Source: an uncultured Clostridia bacterium
GTDB taxonomy: Bacteria; Bacillota; Clostridia; UBA1381
DNA: 54,852 bases
Direction: 5' to 3'
NCBI GenBank assembly: GCA_944392335.1
Contig: CALXWJ010000015.1
Location: 1 to 54,852, forward strand
Each line of letters opens with the position of its first letter. Position 1 is the stretch's first letter. Shown piece by piece: positions 18,001-28,349 of this stretch. A program made the position numbers and the translations under genes. A model generated the notes under the pieces. It was not told where the DNA came from. It did no database searches and was given only the letters and a program-made list of their open reading frames with translations.

Positions 18001-18338
18001 TTGTCATTGCTCGTAAACTCAAATCCATTTATTACTTCGTATTCACCTTCTCGGATATAGACAGTTACTTTTTCACTTTTATCACTGTTTGCTGCCGCTG
18101 CTTTAGCGGTGGCTATATCCTTGAATGGCTTTTCAAAGCTTCCGTCACCACCGGCTTCGGCATCAATGTCAACAAAAATTGCTTTACCTTCGCCAACAAC
18201 AGGTTTTTCTTCTTCTGTTTCTGTAACATCAGATATTTCGGTAATATCTTCGTTTGTTGTTTCAGTTTCATCAGCCAAAACACTTACCTGTGAAAAAAGC
18301 ATTGACGCTGTTAATAAAAACAGTATGATTTTTTTCAT
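15081..18338 (-). CDS. Secreted right-handed beta-helix (GH141-like) protein with Fn3 and C-terminal domains
   Basis: A 1085-residue exported protein. Residues 1-22 are a signal peptide (KKIILFLLTASMLFSQV). Residues ~50-640 form a right-handed parallel beta-helix opening with FVDIDAEAGGDGSFEKPF and carrying repeated N-x-I/V-x-x-N rungs (NIIIEDCVFNNIGGMGI, VTVTNNRIHNVPHSGIL, LVIEKNYVHDN). This layout matches GH141-like enzymes (fucosidase or xylanase) and related lyases. It is followed by an Fn3-like domain (~745-835, ending YYWRVQAVKSS), a FIVAR-like helical segment (~840-905) and a C-terminal jelly-roll-like domain. No cell-wall anchor is seen, so it may be released or bind through its accessory domains. 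Catalytic residues cannot be placed with confidence. Confidence 0.75.
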   Translation of the reverse strand: MKKIILFLLTASMLFSQVSVLADETETTNEDITEISDVTETEEEKPVVGEGKAIFVDIDAEAGGDGSFEKPFKDIATAKAAAANSDKSEKVTVYIREGEYEVINGFEFTSNDNGTKENPVTFCAYNGENVIISGAKTIKKNMAKRLSDETVSSKIPKAAHGAVWEIDLSKTGIKNFGKLPGTEVFSSLGVTYAESNYSEFIYDGTVMNMARYPNADYLTVTNTLSNSGSGLEQVKLQQISENAVDVKRWEGLSDVPVAVQDSSWGYRYTFTRMHGVDAAKNAISVKGNLGAFNQGSRFFVYNLAQELDAPCEYYFDRDNSKIYFYSPDKNLTKSMKVTVLENSFLSFNAAENITFKGIKFENTRGDGVTMTGAKNIIIEDCVFNNIGGMGITCYNGYDCQILSNEVSNIGYVGILFYTAGTQYADIKNMVRSNHIIKDNDIYNCGRIKAATCEGIRLNHVIGVTVTNNRIHNVPHSGILGHAVDSLVAYNELYNTNRECIDAGAIYFGGTYTHNRGLVIEKNYVHDNYRDTRLNGGAVVGIYLDDKTSGVTVSQNIVQNNFLAMLMGGGNDHVISDNLNINNAANITYDTRGMNWSKSGTAAQMATELGYVGWPNPKWQEKFPTLAKLEQMSNSGDEVAGIPYDATITGNVIVGSGSTGIATPVVENAKDYEEHIKTTEDMFDFKDVDGYDLTYTKNSKFYSEVNSDFPVIDFENIGLTEKRELGVVEILAPFDKMENIEGNSAVFRWKLTDGADRYRVQIGFDENFHAKVYDEEVVGNVLELKNLKYDRTYYWRVQAVKSSSSEVEDGAFSPVYSFKTAKSEMLNKTELSKALDEIGTSYLKASEGTTPGTYKEGAIEEFDKVVKEATDVLNNSYVKQSKVKAMITELEEAKKVFNSKQNLLITNVDDFIDDAEKWSGPITISNGEIYLDGGLKKGNFSGYSGRKIGQYEILRMKINADLSNYQGWGMNADNPDGELWQSSGYVIVGKRNIFEIQRYFRTESGGVGSEIIGTVTNEESIMTSGKWYTAEIGCVKTPFGTRIIMNIDGRNVIDFLDSSEVALEPEGYFAFYEGSSEYNSIGKVNG

Positions 18339-18375
18339 ATTTTTGCTCCTCTCTTTTTACATGTTGTATTTCAGA

Positions 18376-21300
18376 TTAATCTCTGATAACAAGTATCTCC
18401 TGAGTTTTTACATAAGTCTGTTTAGTCTTTACATAATCACCCGGCTGTATATCACTAAAATCTATTACCTCAATTTTTTGTCTGCTACCACTTCCTGTGA
18501 GCAAATATACATTTGTACCTATATCACACAATGCCTTTCTTAGATAGCCATTATCATATGCCTTAATATAGACAGACCAGTCACCAACGCCGGTAACAAC
18601 TCCGCTATGACTCAGACGATACGAAGTTGCTGTCTGTTCAGTAGGTCCAAGCGGTTTTTCACAAAAACTTCCCATATATCCAGGTGCCGATTTATTTGTA
18701 ACATCATGCCAGAGAACTCTGAACCCTGAGATATTTCCTGCTGAATTCTTTGCAATCCATATAATGTCACCTCTTTTTAATCCTGTGATTGGTATATTCG
18801 ATATATCTGCACGATCGGTAACAGTATTTGACAGAAGGTCAGGATTATCGAAATAATATGAAACCTTATTTTTCCCTTGATAGCCCTCTAACTGATATCT
18901 TATTTCATCTGTCTTGTCATCATATACTTCATTTACAGCGTCAACTACAACACCTGCACTAAATGCAAAATCAGAATCAGTAATTTCTGTACCTGTGAGC
19001 GATACCTGAACATCAGAAGGTTCTCTCATAACAAGAACTGCCAAGTCGCAGTCTGAATTTGCATCGTAACCTGCATAGTCGTAATCTCCGTTTACAACAC
19101 TATTATACAACGAAACTGCATCCCATTTTGTGCTTACTCTGTAAAGAGAATCGTTTGTTAAGTCTCCGGGAATTGTTATAAATGTTGTTATATCATAGTA
19201 CGCCCTGAACCAGTAATACATCATATGACCATGTCCCTGATATCCCTCATTAACTTCCTTAGTTCTGAATTCTCTGGTAAAGATTTCTTTGTTTGCAACA
19301 GGTTCCTTAATCATTGATGAAACTGTACCATCGAAGGTATCAACAGGAATATAAATTGTGTCAATTTGACCTTCTGAATTTGCGGAATATTTAATTAACT
19401 GCGGAACAAATTCTCCTTCGTTGAACAGTTCGGGAACTGTCACTCTATCAACCAGTTTTTCCGCATCTATTTTCTTTTTATAATAGTTTTTAGTTGTAAT
19501 ACTTCCGTTTGTCCACATTCTGTAAACATTTACCTTTTCAGGAAGTATAACAGAAAGGTGTACACCATTAGTATCGAATGCCTTAAAATACACTGCCTCT
19601 ATGTCTTCATCCCAAACAAGCTTTTTCAAAAAAGCATATGTTACACCGGAGGATACAATCGCAGATATATTTACATACGCAACATCTCCGTTTAAGTCCA
19701 AGCCAATTTCAAAAGTTGTTCCATTGCTTGGAATTACAACATTCCCCATAGCTATTGCAATATTTAGTTCTTTTGAGAGTTCATATTCATTTCCGTCAAA
19801 TATAATCTTACTATCATTTCCGCCATTTTTTTTGCCGGAAATTTTATTATCCATAGCAACTATTTTATAAAAATTACATTTTGCTATATCAGGAGTCATA
19901 TATTTTATATTCTGCTCTGTTTTGTATTGAACAAATGGTGCAGCAACCATAACAACACTATTCTTTTTTAAGTTTGAATAATCAATTATTTCTCCATTTT
20001 GAGTCAATTTGTATGAACAATTTGCCAAATCAATTCTTTCATGAAGTCCCATAGCATCGTTTAACAATTTAGCATTTTTTGTAACTGATTCCAGAATATA
20101 CGTAACATATGCATCAATTTTAAGTATTTCATATGTACCGTCTCTGTCATTGTCAATAAATACAAGCTTACCGTTTGATGGAGTAAATATTGCATTATCA
20201 TATAAATCTTCAATAACTGCATCATTAAAAATGAGTGTTATATCATTTTTAACATCAATATTCTTTAATTTTTCATTTTCATTATAGTAATTTAATGAGT
20301 AAGCTTGTTCATCAAAGGACTCTATATCCTTTGCCTCAATCAAAAGCTCACTGTTTTTCTTAAGATTAAGCTTTATCGCCTTACCGTTGCCATCTTCATC
20401 ATATATTGCTGTGACATAATATCCGAGGTATTTATAGATATCTTCTCTCTCTTCAAAATACATTTGTATTCCATTAACTACAATACCATTTTTCTGAGTT
20501 GCACCTGAAACTGATGTTAATGAAGTAAATTCATTAGCTGAAACTATGCCATCTACAAACATATAATTATAATATTTATAAAGTACAGGTTCAGTGCTGA
20601 AAGAATAACCCATTCTCATATTAGTTGTGAAGGTTTTATACATTGTGTTTGTGAATAAAAGCTCATAAATGATATTTGCCATCGAACCTCTTGTTATTTC
20701 AGCAGTCTGACTTCTGAAGTATTTAGCTATATCTGTACCATCAATAAGTGACATATAAACACTATATTTATCAGCACCAAGCGCTTCATAATTATCAAAA
20801 CCAAGCAGGTTTGTTATTATTATCAAAGCTTCTTCCTGATTGATGATTTTATCTTCAGTAAAGCTTCCGTCATCATAACCGAGAATTATTCCTCCATTAA
20901 TAAGACTGCAAATCTCATTGTAAACTGGACTTGTTTCATTGATATCACTGAACATAAATTTAGGCTTGATTTCTTCCGGTATTATACCACCGTTGTAGAT
21001 ATTAGCAATAACTGCAGTAAATTCACCTCTTGTAACAGGGATTGATACATCAAAATCTTCACCAAAGTCCATAATACCAAGGTTTTTTAATGCCTTGTAT
21101 TTTTCTTTCTGCTCATCAGTGTCTTCCAAAACCGTCTTTGGATAAAGTGACTCTGTTTCAGTTTCAATATCAGGTTGTTCATCAGTGACATCTCCAACAA
21201 TCGGTGTCTGAACTTCATTTTGTTCAGGATTTTCTTCAGGATTTTCTTCAGCATCTGCTTCAGCATTTGCAATTAGCTCTTCAATTTTATTTTCTAATGC

Positions 21301-21480
21301 TAAATTATATTCATCAAGTGATGGATAATCTTCTACTTTAATTATCTCCTGAGCTAATGCTGTGTAATAGTCATAGTCTGTCTGATAATCTTCTCTTTTT
21401 ACCTCAGCAAAAGAATTTAAATGAAGAGACATAAATGCACAAATTAATGTAAACAGAATAACCTTTCGTAATTTCTTCAT
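18376..21480 (-). CDS. Secreted S-layer-homology (SLH) domain protein
   Basis: A 1034-residue exported protein. The signal peptide is MKKLRKVILFTLICAFM and onward to about residue 25. A Glu-rich linker (~60-110) leads into SLH repeats at ~120-290: LKNLGIMDFGEDFDVSIPVTR, then INGGIILGYDDGSF, then a third with EITRGSMANIIYELL. SLH domains bind pyruvylated secondary cell-wall polymer, so this protein should sit on the cell surface. The remaining ~700 residues are beta-rich and I do not recognise them. Start chosen at 21,480 because GGGGGA lies upstream and the signal peptide starts there. It is 13 bases after the next SLH gene in the same operon, suggesting the two form a surface unit. Confidence 0.8.
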   Translation of the reverse strand: MKKLRKVILFTLICAFMSLHLNSFAEVKREDYQTDYDYYTALAQEIIKVEDYPSLDEYNLALENKIEELIANAEADAEENPEENPEQNEVQTPIVGDVTDEQPDIETETESLYPKTVLEDTDEQKEKYKALKNLGIMDFGEDFDVSIPVTRGEFTAVIANIYNGGIIPEEIKPKFMFSDINETSPVYNEICSLINGGIILGYDDGSFTEDKIINQEEALIIITNLLGFDNYEALGADKYSVYMSLIDGTDIAKYFRSQTAEITRGSMANIIYELLFTNTMYKTFTTNMRMGYSFSTEPVLYKYYNYMFVDGIVSANEFTSLTSVSGATQKNGIVVNGIQMYFEEREDIYKYLGYYVTAIYDEDGNGKAIKLNLKKNSELLIEAKDIESFDEQAYSLNYYNENEKLKNIDVKNDITLIFNDAVIEDLYDNAIFTPSNGKLVFIDNDRDGTYEILKIDAYVTYILESVTKNAKLLNDAMGLHERIDLANCSYKLTQNGEIIDYSNLKKNSVVMVAAPFVQYKTEQNIKYMTPDIAKCNFYKIVAMDNKISGKKNGGNDSKIIFDGNEYELSKELNIAIAMGNVVIPSNGTTFEIGLDLNGDVAYVNISAIVSSGVTYAFLKKLVWDEDIEAVYFKAFDTNGVHLSVILPEKVNVYRMWTNGSITTKNYYKKKIDAEKLVDRVTVPELFNEGEFVPQLIKYSANSEGQIDTIYIPVDTFDGTVSSMIKEPVANKEIFTREFRTKEVNEGYQGHGHMMYYWFRAYYDITTFITIPGDLTNDSLYRVSTKWDAVSLYNSVVNGDYDYAGYDANSDCDLAVLVMREPSDVQVSLTGTEITDSDFAFSAGVVVDAVNEVYDDKTDEIRYQLEGYQGKNKVSYYFDNPDLLSNTVTDRADISNIPITGLKRGDIIWIAKNSAGNISGFRVLWHDVTNKSAPGYMGSFCEKPLGPTEQTATSYRLSHSGVVTGVGDWSVYIKAYDNGYLRKALCDIGTNVYLLTGSGSRQKIEVIDFSDIQPGDYVKTKQTYVKTQEILVIRD

Positions 21481-21493
21481 ATTAGAATCCCCC

Positions 21494-24400
21494 TTATTTA
21501 TACTGTAATAATCCGTAAACAAGCTTAGCTGTTTCTGCCCTTGTAATATTGTTCTTAGGAACAAACATATTACCATACATACCATTTATAATCATACTCT
21601 CTCGCAATATTTCAACCGACTCAACTGCCCATTCTGAAATACTGTCCCTATCATCAAACGGATATATGGTTATAACATCATCAAGATACATTCCTTTTGC
21701 ATCAGCTGCTCTGCATATCATTGTTGCAACAGCTTCACGGGTTGCAAACTCACCAACACCAAATCTGTTATCTCCCACACCGGCAATTATGCCATGCTGA
21801 TATGCAATCTTTACATATTCATAATACCAGCTGTTTTTATCAACATCTGCAAATTCAGGAGCTTCACCCTCTGTCGCTTCAAGATTTAGTGCAACAACAA
21901 TCATTTTTGCAATTTCTTCCCTCTTAACATGGTTATTCGGAGCAAATTTTCCGTCACCAACTCCGTTTATTATTCCCTGTGCATAAAGCGCATTAATACA
22001 TTCCTTTGCCCATTCTGCATTTGACAAATCTGAAAAGACCTCAATAGTTGATGGTTCAACATACCAATCGGGAATACCTTCCGGCATAGTATTTGGTGGT
22101 GATTCAAAAATTGTTCCCTGTGGTCTTGGCGATGGCACATACGAACCTCCACCTCCGCCACCTCCTATGTATCCTCCGTCTCCGTCAGATCCTTCAAGAT
22201 TTTGAAGTCTTAGCTCTTCTTCTGCCAAGTATTCAAACAATGAAATAGCTTCTGAATAAGTGTTTTTGAGTTTAACTTGCTCCATGAACGCTAAATTTAC
22301 ATTATCCTTCCGTTCGTCTGTTCTAAGCTGCGAATAATCAGAAGTATCAACCCCCGCAGTTTCAGGGAATCTATTAAAGGTAGTCAACACAACATTTTTG
22401 TTACCTATTAATTTTAATTCAGTCATGATGACGCCATTTTTAAATTTATTCGTAAAATCAGCTAAATCCGTACTTGTTTTTAAATTGTCAGCAACAAGAC
22501 CAACCTTTGTTGTACTCATATCCATAAAGACATTGTGTACGGCTGTATTCTTAAGAGTCCATTCATTTCCATCCTGTTTCAGCCATTCTTTAAGACCTGC
22601 CGGATTTTCAGCATTATATGCGTATTCCAACGCAGTTTTAAATGTACTTCTTGCTTTTTCAAGGTCAAATGAATCTCCCAATGATGCAATTTTTGACAAC
22701 ATAAAGTTATACACAAATTGCTTGTTTGTAAGGTTATCAAATCTTCTATCAATCATTCCAAGCTTGTTCTTAACACTTAAGAAATTAGCCTCAATAGTGT
22801 CTGCATTTGAACCCTTTAAAATTGTCATAGCCTCGTTTATTAAACCTATTGCAGTAAAATTAAATTCTTCTGTAAATACTTCACCGTCAGGCATATTTAC
22901 AATTATCTGATGTAGACCGTTTATACCGTCCATATCAAATGAATAGCTAAAACTTCCGTCAGCATTTGTCAAAACTTCCTCACAACGATAATATATATCA
23001 GAGAAATTGGTATCAGATACTGTTTTATAATCTTTATATTCAGCAGAAAAATCAGCAGTCGGATTAACAATTCTTACTGTAATAGGAACACCTTGCATTT
23101 TTCTCTGGTTAAAACCGCTGATTAAAAGTGTATCGTCAGCATCACGCATTGTTACATTAACAAAGCTCTCCTCTGAAGGTGTAACAGCCTCACCAACAGT
23201 TCTTGTATGAGTCAAATTTCTGTTAAACGACTTTATTTTTTCAGTGTTTATAGAATCCCAGAAATATATTTCCGCTTTTGTAAAGTCTTCAGTAACCGTT
23301 ATTGTTTCAGGAAGAGGATTCTGGTCTGCAAGAGTAAGCTTCTTTGTTATAGTCTCTACAATTTTACCCTCAGCATCAAATGTACTCATAACAGCATACA
23401 GTGTTTGTTCACTTGTTGTATTATTTTTCGCTGTAAACGAATATGTTTTTCCTGACAGGCTGACACCTGAAACAGTTACATCATCTTCTGAAGTTTTAAA
23501 TGTAATTGTGTAAGCATTTGCAAGAAGCATAGGTCTTCCCAAGTCAGCAGGAGATGACATCAGAGTATTTTCAACTCTGATTGCATAGCTTGTATTATAT
23601 TCAAGCGGGTATTCAGGCGTAACTGTTATCAAGTTACCATCAACCTTAATATTAGCTCTGACTTCTGTTCCGCCACCACCGGCTATCTGAGCAGCAGTTC
23701 CCTTTTTAAGCTTTACATTTCCTGAAACGCTATTTGCATCAACCGGATTTACAGACCTGAAGGTCAGCGGTGTTGGATTTCCATTTTCGTCAGCCGGTGA
23801 AATTGTCCCTTGTGATGGTGCTATTATATTACCAGCTCTTGCTTCAAGTGAATTTGTAGCCTCACCGGAATATGTCCAGTTGTTTGTGGTCATCGTAAAA
23901 TCGCCTTTAAATCTATTTGTACCTACAGCCGCACCCATTCCATTCAAATATCCGACGCCACCGGTGTTGCAGGTTGCACTACACATCAGATTACCATCCA
24001 GATAGACCTTTGCAATATTTCTGTCTGAATTTGATGGATCTCTGTAAAAGATGTAAGTCGCCTGATGCCAACCGTATGTTCTTAAATATTCCACAGCTTC
24101 ATAGGAATAATCTGAAGTTATATTTTCGATTTGCATATAATAGTTCGGACTAGAAGTTGAAACTCTTATATCCAGTAAATATCCAACAGGTACATTAGTC
24201 ACTTTTCCGGCGCAACTCAAATCATCGAAGAACCACATTGTTAATACCTCCGCGTATGGTGCTGAAGCTACTTGTTTAGAAACACTCTTATATACCGATT
24301 GATTGGTATATCCATACGGATCATCAACTTCTTCACCGTGCACAGAAGAATTATTTGGTACTTTTTCAGATGCATAGCAGGTTGCAATCATTTTCTTTGT

Positions 24401-25033
24401 TATATTTTTTGTTCCATCATTATATGTGACAACAATAGTTGATGAACCGTATTTTCTACCTGTCATTCTACCCTTGGTGTTACCCTCATTTGAAACCTCA
24501 ACTACATCAGGCGACATTGATACATAAGACAAATAGTCGCTTTTTCTGTCAATATTCTGTACATTATAGTCCTTATCAAGAAGATTGACCGTTATATACT
24601 GACCGGCATTTTTCGCCATATATGGAATAGTTGCTGATAGATCAATGTCTTTTATTTCCCCAAATGTAACCTCAGAAGCCGGAGCTGCATTCATCAAAAC
24701 GACTTCTGGTTCTGAAATCTGAGGTGATGAAAGATTACTCTGAACACTTACCGATTCTTTCAATTCTGTTTCTTCATCATCCTTGTTTTCTTCGACATTT
24801 TCGGTATGACTGTCAATTATTTCTTCTGTTTCATCAGAATCAATAAGAACTTCATCAGCATTACTTTCTTCTGTTTCCTCATTCTGATTTTCAATAATTT
24901 CTTCTGAAATTATTTCTTCAATTCCTTCGGTCATTTCTGTTATAACCGTTTCAGTGTTGTTAACTGATTCCTGTGCAAATACAGTTGTGCACATACATAA
25001 TGCAATCAGCAAACTTATAATACGCTTATACAT
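21494..25033 (-). CDS. Secreted surface protein with ConA-like, Ig-like and three C-terminal SLH domains
   Basis: An 1179-residue exported protein. The signal peptide is RIISLLIALCMCTTVFA, followed by a long acidic, Glu/Ser/Thr-rich linker (~25-110), a Big2-like segment (~115-220), a LamG/ConA-like fold (~230-400, with KVYLDGNLMCSATC) and an Ig-like Big_5 segment (~405-520). An unassigned middle, a poly-Gly hinge (YIGGGGGGGSYVPSP) and three SLH repeats follow (FAPNNHVKREEIAKMI, FGVGEFATREAVATMI, FVPKNNITRAETAKLVYGL). The SLH units should anchor it to secondary cell-wall polymer while the ConA-like fold binds glycan at the surface. It is a natural capture partner for the solute-binding protein and the secreted beta-helix enzymes. 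Confidence 0.85.
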   Translation of the reverse strand: MYKRIISLLIALCMCTTVFAQESVNNTETVITEMTEGIEEIISEEIIENQNEETEESNADEVLIDSDETEEIIDSHTENVEENKDDEETELKESVSVQSNLSSPQISEPEVVLMNAAPASEVTFGEIKDIDLSATIPYMAKNAGQYITVNLLDKDYNVQNIDRKSDYLSYVSMSPDVVEVSNEGNTKGRMTGRKYGSSTIVVTYNDGTKNITKKMIATCYASEKVPNNSSVHGEEVDDPYGYTNQSVYKSVSKQVASAPYAEVLTMWFFDDLSCAGKVTNVPVGYLLDIRVSTSSPNYYMQIENITSDYSYEAVEYLRTYGWHQATYIFYRDPSNSDRNIAKVYLDGNLMCSATCNTGGVGYLNGMGAAVGTNRFKGDFTMTTNNWTYSGEATNSLEARAGNIIAPSQGTISPADENGNPTPLTFRSVNPVDANSVSGNVKLKKGTAAQIAGGGGTEVRANIKVDGNLITVTPEYPLEYNTSYAIRVENTLMSSPADLGRPMLLANAYTITFKTSEDDVTVSGVSLSGKTYSFTAKNNTTSEQTLYAVMSTFDAEGKIVETITKKLTLADQNPLPETITVTEDFTKAEIYFWDSINTEKIKSFNRNLTHTRTVGEAVTPSEESFVNVTMRDADDTLLISGFNQRKMQGVPITVRIVNPTADFSAEYKDYKTVSDTNFSDIYYRCEEVLTNADGSFSYSFDMDGINGLHQIIVNMPDGEVFTEEFNFTAIGLINEAMTILKGSNADTIEANFLSVKNKLGMIDRRFDNLTNKQFVYNFMLSKIASLGDSFDLEKARSTFKTALEYAYNAENPAGLKEWLKQDGNEWTLKNTAVHNVFMDMSTTKVGLVADNLKTSTDLADFTNKFKNGVIMTELKLIGNKNVVLTTFNRFPETAGVDTSDYSQLRTDERKDNVNLAFMEQVKLKNTYSEAISLFEYLAEEELRLQNLEGSDGDGGYIGGGGGGGSYVPSPRPQGTIFESPPNTMPEGIPDWYVEPSTIEVFSDLSNAEWAKECINALYAQGIINGVGDGKFAPNNHVKREEIAKMIVVALNLEATEGEAPEFADVDKNSWYYEYVKIAYQHGIIAGVGDNRFGVGEFATREAVATMICRAADAKGMYLDDVITIYPFDDRDSISEWAVESVEILRESMIINGMYGNMFVPKNNITRAETAKLVYGLLQYK

Positions 25034-25070
25034 TTATTTTCCTCCCTCTCTTAAGTTGAATTTTATTTAA

Positions 25071-28000
25071 TTAGTTCTTATTATCCCATTTATCAAAAAC
25101 AGGAATTAAACTACCGGGCTCCCAGATATATACTTCTTTAATCTCGCCTATTACCGATACAGTATCGCTCCATGATTTGCCGAGTGGAACTGTTGCCGGA
25201 ATAACAACAGCATCTTCTAAAACATCAAGTGCTGTTTTACCTGCAACAATAACATCTACATTTTTGTCTTCGCTCAAGGTTGATGTGATTGTTACAGTGA
25301 CTGAACCATCTTCATTTTCCACAACGGTTTTCTCAAGCTTTGCATCACCAATAGTAAAGCTAATAGAAGTTTCTGTTTCATCAAAACACTGTAAACGTTC
25401 ATCAATAGCTATAATTTTTGCATAATAAACACCATCATCAAGATTTACATCAATGTAATTGTTATATACAGTTGTGTCAACCACGAAGTCTGTAAATTCT
25501 TTATTATCTGCAATCATTACCTTATATTTTGTAATTCCGTGTGCATTGTTCCATACCATTGTAAATGCTCCATTATCAACTGCATCTCCGCTTTGTGGGT
25601 ATACTGCCTGTACAGGTTCAACCCTGCTTACTAATGTGCTTCCGATGCCATCAAGAGAATATTCAGGCATTGTTGTAAGAAGTGTTTCTGTTTGCATTTC
25701 ATCTGCGTACAGCTCTAATGCACCGCTTGAGCCTGATGCAAGATGTTTTGCTGTACCGTATTTTTGAAGTGCAACATCAAACCAGTTTTCTCTTCTTTCA
25801 TAGTCGTCTGTTTTTACAAATACATTATCTTTATATATAAAGTTTTTCGGCAAACCTAATGTCTTGTAATATGTGTTATATGTAACATCTCCATCAAATG
25901 AAAGGTCATGGAAATCATCATCGGTTGAATTTCTGATTTCGTCAAGGAATTCGCCAAAGCCACGATATTTTTCTCTCCACAGTGCCTCATCAATAGTTCC
26001 GTCTGCAATCTTATCAAGAATTGTAACCTGTATTTGGGTTGGTGACGGACTTCTCCAGCCACCTGTTCCTGATGCATCATTTGTATAATTCAAATAGCCG
26101 CTGTTAATAACCTTATTTCCGCTGAAGGTGTTATCTCTTCCTGCACTGAATTGTCCTGTATATCTGTTATCCTTAATTATGTTATTTGTTACCTCAACAC
26201 CGCTTATGATGTCATCACAATAGAATGGGAATACATAGTCAAACATATCGTGCATGAAGTTTGAATCAATTTTAATACCTCTTTGGTTATATGAGCCTCC
26301 GCAATAAATTCCGCCGATGTCGCTGGTTTCTCTCATAACCTCATAAATGTCGTTATGATGAACATTTATATCACATCCTGCAAACATAATACCTGCATGA
26401 TTTGAACCATGAACTGTATTGTTTGAAATTTCTGCAACTGCTGCACTAACATAAATTCCAGGCTTATGAGTTGACCTTATATTACTGTAATCGTATATAT
26501 GATTATTGGTAATCACATAATTTGCAGGATGAAAAAGGTCAGTTTCACCGTTTTGGCTTTGATTCTGTGTAAGGAATATTCCTGCCGTACCAATGTCATG
26601 CAATTCACTGTTTTTAACGGTTATGTCTTTTGCATGGGTCATATAAATACCAGAACCTGTTACTCCATGTATTGTAACATTATCAATTAAAATATTACTT
26701 ACATTATCTGCAATGATTGCAGATGACCTTGTATATTCAAAGTCAATTCCCTCAATAGAAATACCAGAGGTGTCATTCATTTTGATAAATGGTTTTTCAC
26801 TTGCGACAAAATTAATTCCTGTAAATCCTTTTAAAGGGTAATAATAAAGCTTATCGTCTTCATCTATATACCACTCTCCGGCAACATCAAGCTCCTCGGG
26901 AAGATTGTAAACGAAAAATGCTCCGTTTGCATATGCTCTTGTTGATGTACCTTCAAAATTGATTTTTTTGTTTTCAACATCAGTTCCTGTTATATGGTTT
27001 CTTGAAATATCATAACCGCTTGATCCGTGGCTATATAAATATGCATTCTTTGTATTACTCCAAAGTGCAAGTTTTTCTGTATTATCGTATCCGCCTACTT
27101 CAGAAGAATTATTATACATTTCCTTCTTTTCTCCATTAGGGAATCTTGCTAAGGTCTGGAGCACATCATCCTGATATACCTGATAATAATACTTTTTCTC
27201 GGGGTTAGATGGTAATCCTCCGTCATGGTCTGTACAATCTGCAATCTCATCAAGATTCATATCACCCAAATCAGTCACCATAAGTTTTCCCTGCACAGAC
27301 TCAGGGAATGATAAACTGTCAAAGTTTTCTACAATATCAAATTCTTCTGCAGAAATAAATGTATCTCTTGTAATTTTCACATCCTCACCACAAAATGCCT
27401 TGATAGTGAGATTTTCATTTGTTGAATCAAGTAAAATTGTGTCCTCCATACTGTACACTCCGCCATGTACATAAACAGTTTTATGAATAACTGAAGCCTT
27501 TTCGGAAAGTTCAATAGCTTTTATAATGGATTTTACAGGATTTAGTGCTGAACCGCTGTTATTGTCATTACCGTTTGGTGACACATATACACCAAACATT
27601 GTATTTGCTATTGTGTTATCAAAATCTGCACAATCTGCCTTACCAACAACGACAAGTCCTGTGGTATCTGATATATACTTATCTCCTGTTATTGATGATG
27701 CATCTATACATTCAGATGTTCCTGAATAAGAAACTCCGGCTTTATCAAGTATAGTCTTTGGAATATAAACCTTGTCGTTCTCAATATAAGGTGCATTATC
27801 ACTTTCATTTACTTGTCCATTTATATAATAAATAGGGCTGTTTGCACTAAGCAATAGCGGTGCATTTAAAACCTCAGCAAAGCTGTCACCATTAGCAATC
27901 ACATAATAAGCAGCGTCCTTTTCTCCACTGAACGGGTCTGTAAAATATATATTCCTTGCTGCTGCCTGTTCATCTTGTGCTAAAGAATCACAATATGTCC

Positions 28001-28310
28001 ATTCAAAGCTTCCATCCTCTGAAACAGGGATTTCATACATATACACAAGTCCTGAAAGGCTTTGTTTTAATTCGCTGTAGCTTACATCAGCCTCTGTAAC
28101 AATCAAATTAATTGAAAGAGGGTCATATTTGTTATAAATGAAATCATCAACATAACCTCTAACTGTTACCGTGCCTTCATCATAATCAATTATGGGTTCA
28201 TAAATATTTAATTTATCGGTATCGCTTTGAGCACAAACTGCAGTTTGTACGACAGTTATATTGGTAAAAATCATCCCAATAGTCAATATTGTTGATAATA
28301 TTTTTCTCAT
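25071..28310 (-). CDS. Secreted beta-helix protein with copper-amine-oxidase-N-like domain (GH141-like)
   Basis: A 1079-residue exported protein. The signal peptide is MRKILSTILTIGMIFTNITV and onward to the A-C-A region near residue 27. Residues ~30-150 are a beta-domain. Residues ~155-235 resemble the copper amine oxidase N-terminal-like fold used as a wall-associated module (PIYYINGQVN, then APYIENDKVYIPKTIL). A right-handed parallel beta-helix follows at ~240-830, opening YVSPNGNDNNSGSALNPVKSI, with many N-x-I rungs (ILIDNVTIHGVTGSGIYM, ITVKNSELHDIGTAGIFL). Then comes an Fn3-like segment (~860-950). It is a divergent paralogue of the 15,081 protein. The start is supported by GAGGAGAATATT. 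Confidence 0.75.
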   Translation of the reverse strand: MRKILSTILTIGMIFTNITVVQTAVCAQSDTDKLNIYEPIIDYDEGTVTVRGYVDDFIYNKYDPLSINLIVTEADVSYSELKQSLSGLVYMYEIPVSEDGSFEWTYCDSLAQDEQAAARNIYFTDPFSGEKDAAYYVIANGDSFAEVLNAPLLLSANSPIYYINGQVNESDNAPYIENDKVYIPKTILDKAGVSYSGTSECIDASSITGDKYISDTTGLVVVGKADCADFDNTIANTMFGVYVSPNGNDNNSGSALNPVKSIIKAIELSEKASVIHKTVYVHGGVYSMEDTILLDSTNENLTIKAFCGEDVKITRDTFISAEEFDIVENFDSLSFPESVQGKLMVTDLGDMNLDEIADCTDHDGGLPSNPEKKYYYQVYQDDVLQTLARFPNGEKKEMYNNSSEVGGYDNTEKLALWSNTKNAYLYSHGSSGYDISRNHITGTDVENKKINFEGTSTRAYANGAFFVYNLPEELDVAGEWYIDEDDKLYYYPLKGFTGINFVASEKPFIKMNDTSGISIEGIDFEYTRSSAIIADNVSNILIDNVTIHGVTGSGIYMTHAKDITVKNSELHDIGTAGIFLTQNQSQNGETDLFHPANYVITNNHIYDYSNIRSTHKPGIYVSAAVAEISNNTVHGSNHAGIMFAGCDINVHHNDIYEVMRETSDIGGIYCGGSYNQRGIKIDSNFMHDMFDYVFPFYCDDIISGVEVTNNIIKDNRYTGQFSAGRDNTFSGNKVINSGYLNYTNDASGTGGWRSPSPTQIQVTILDKIADGTIDEALWREKYRGFGEFLDEIRNSTDDDFHDLSFDGDVTYNTYYKTLGLPKNFIYKDNVFVKTDDYERRENWFDVALQKYGTAKHLASGSSGALELYADEMQTETLLTTMPEYSLDGIGSTLVSRVEPVQAVYPQSGDAVDNGAFTMVWNNAHGITKYKVMIADNKEFTDFVVDTTVYNNYIDVNLDDGVYYAKIIAIDERLQCFDETETSISFTIGDAKLEKTVVENEDGSVTVTITSTLSEDKNVDVIVAGKTALDVLEDAVVIPATVPLGKSWSDTVSVIGEIKEVYIWEPGSLIPVFDKWDNKN

Positions 28311-28349
28311 AATATTCTCCTCAGTTTTTTTATAAAATGGTTTTTCGTG

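Noticed and set aside
21970..22161. Gln/His-rich short ORF on the minus strand
   Set aside because: It is an antiphase shadow inside the 1,179-residue SLH protein and has no ribosome-binding site.
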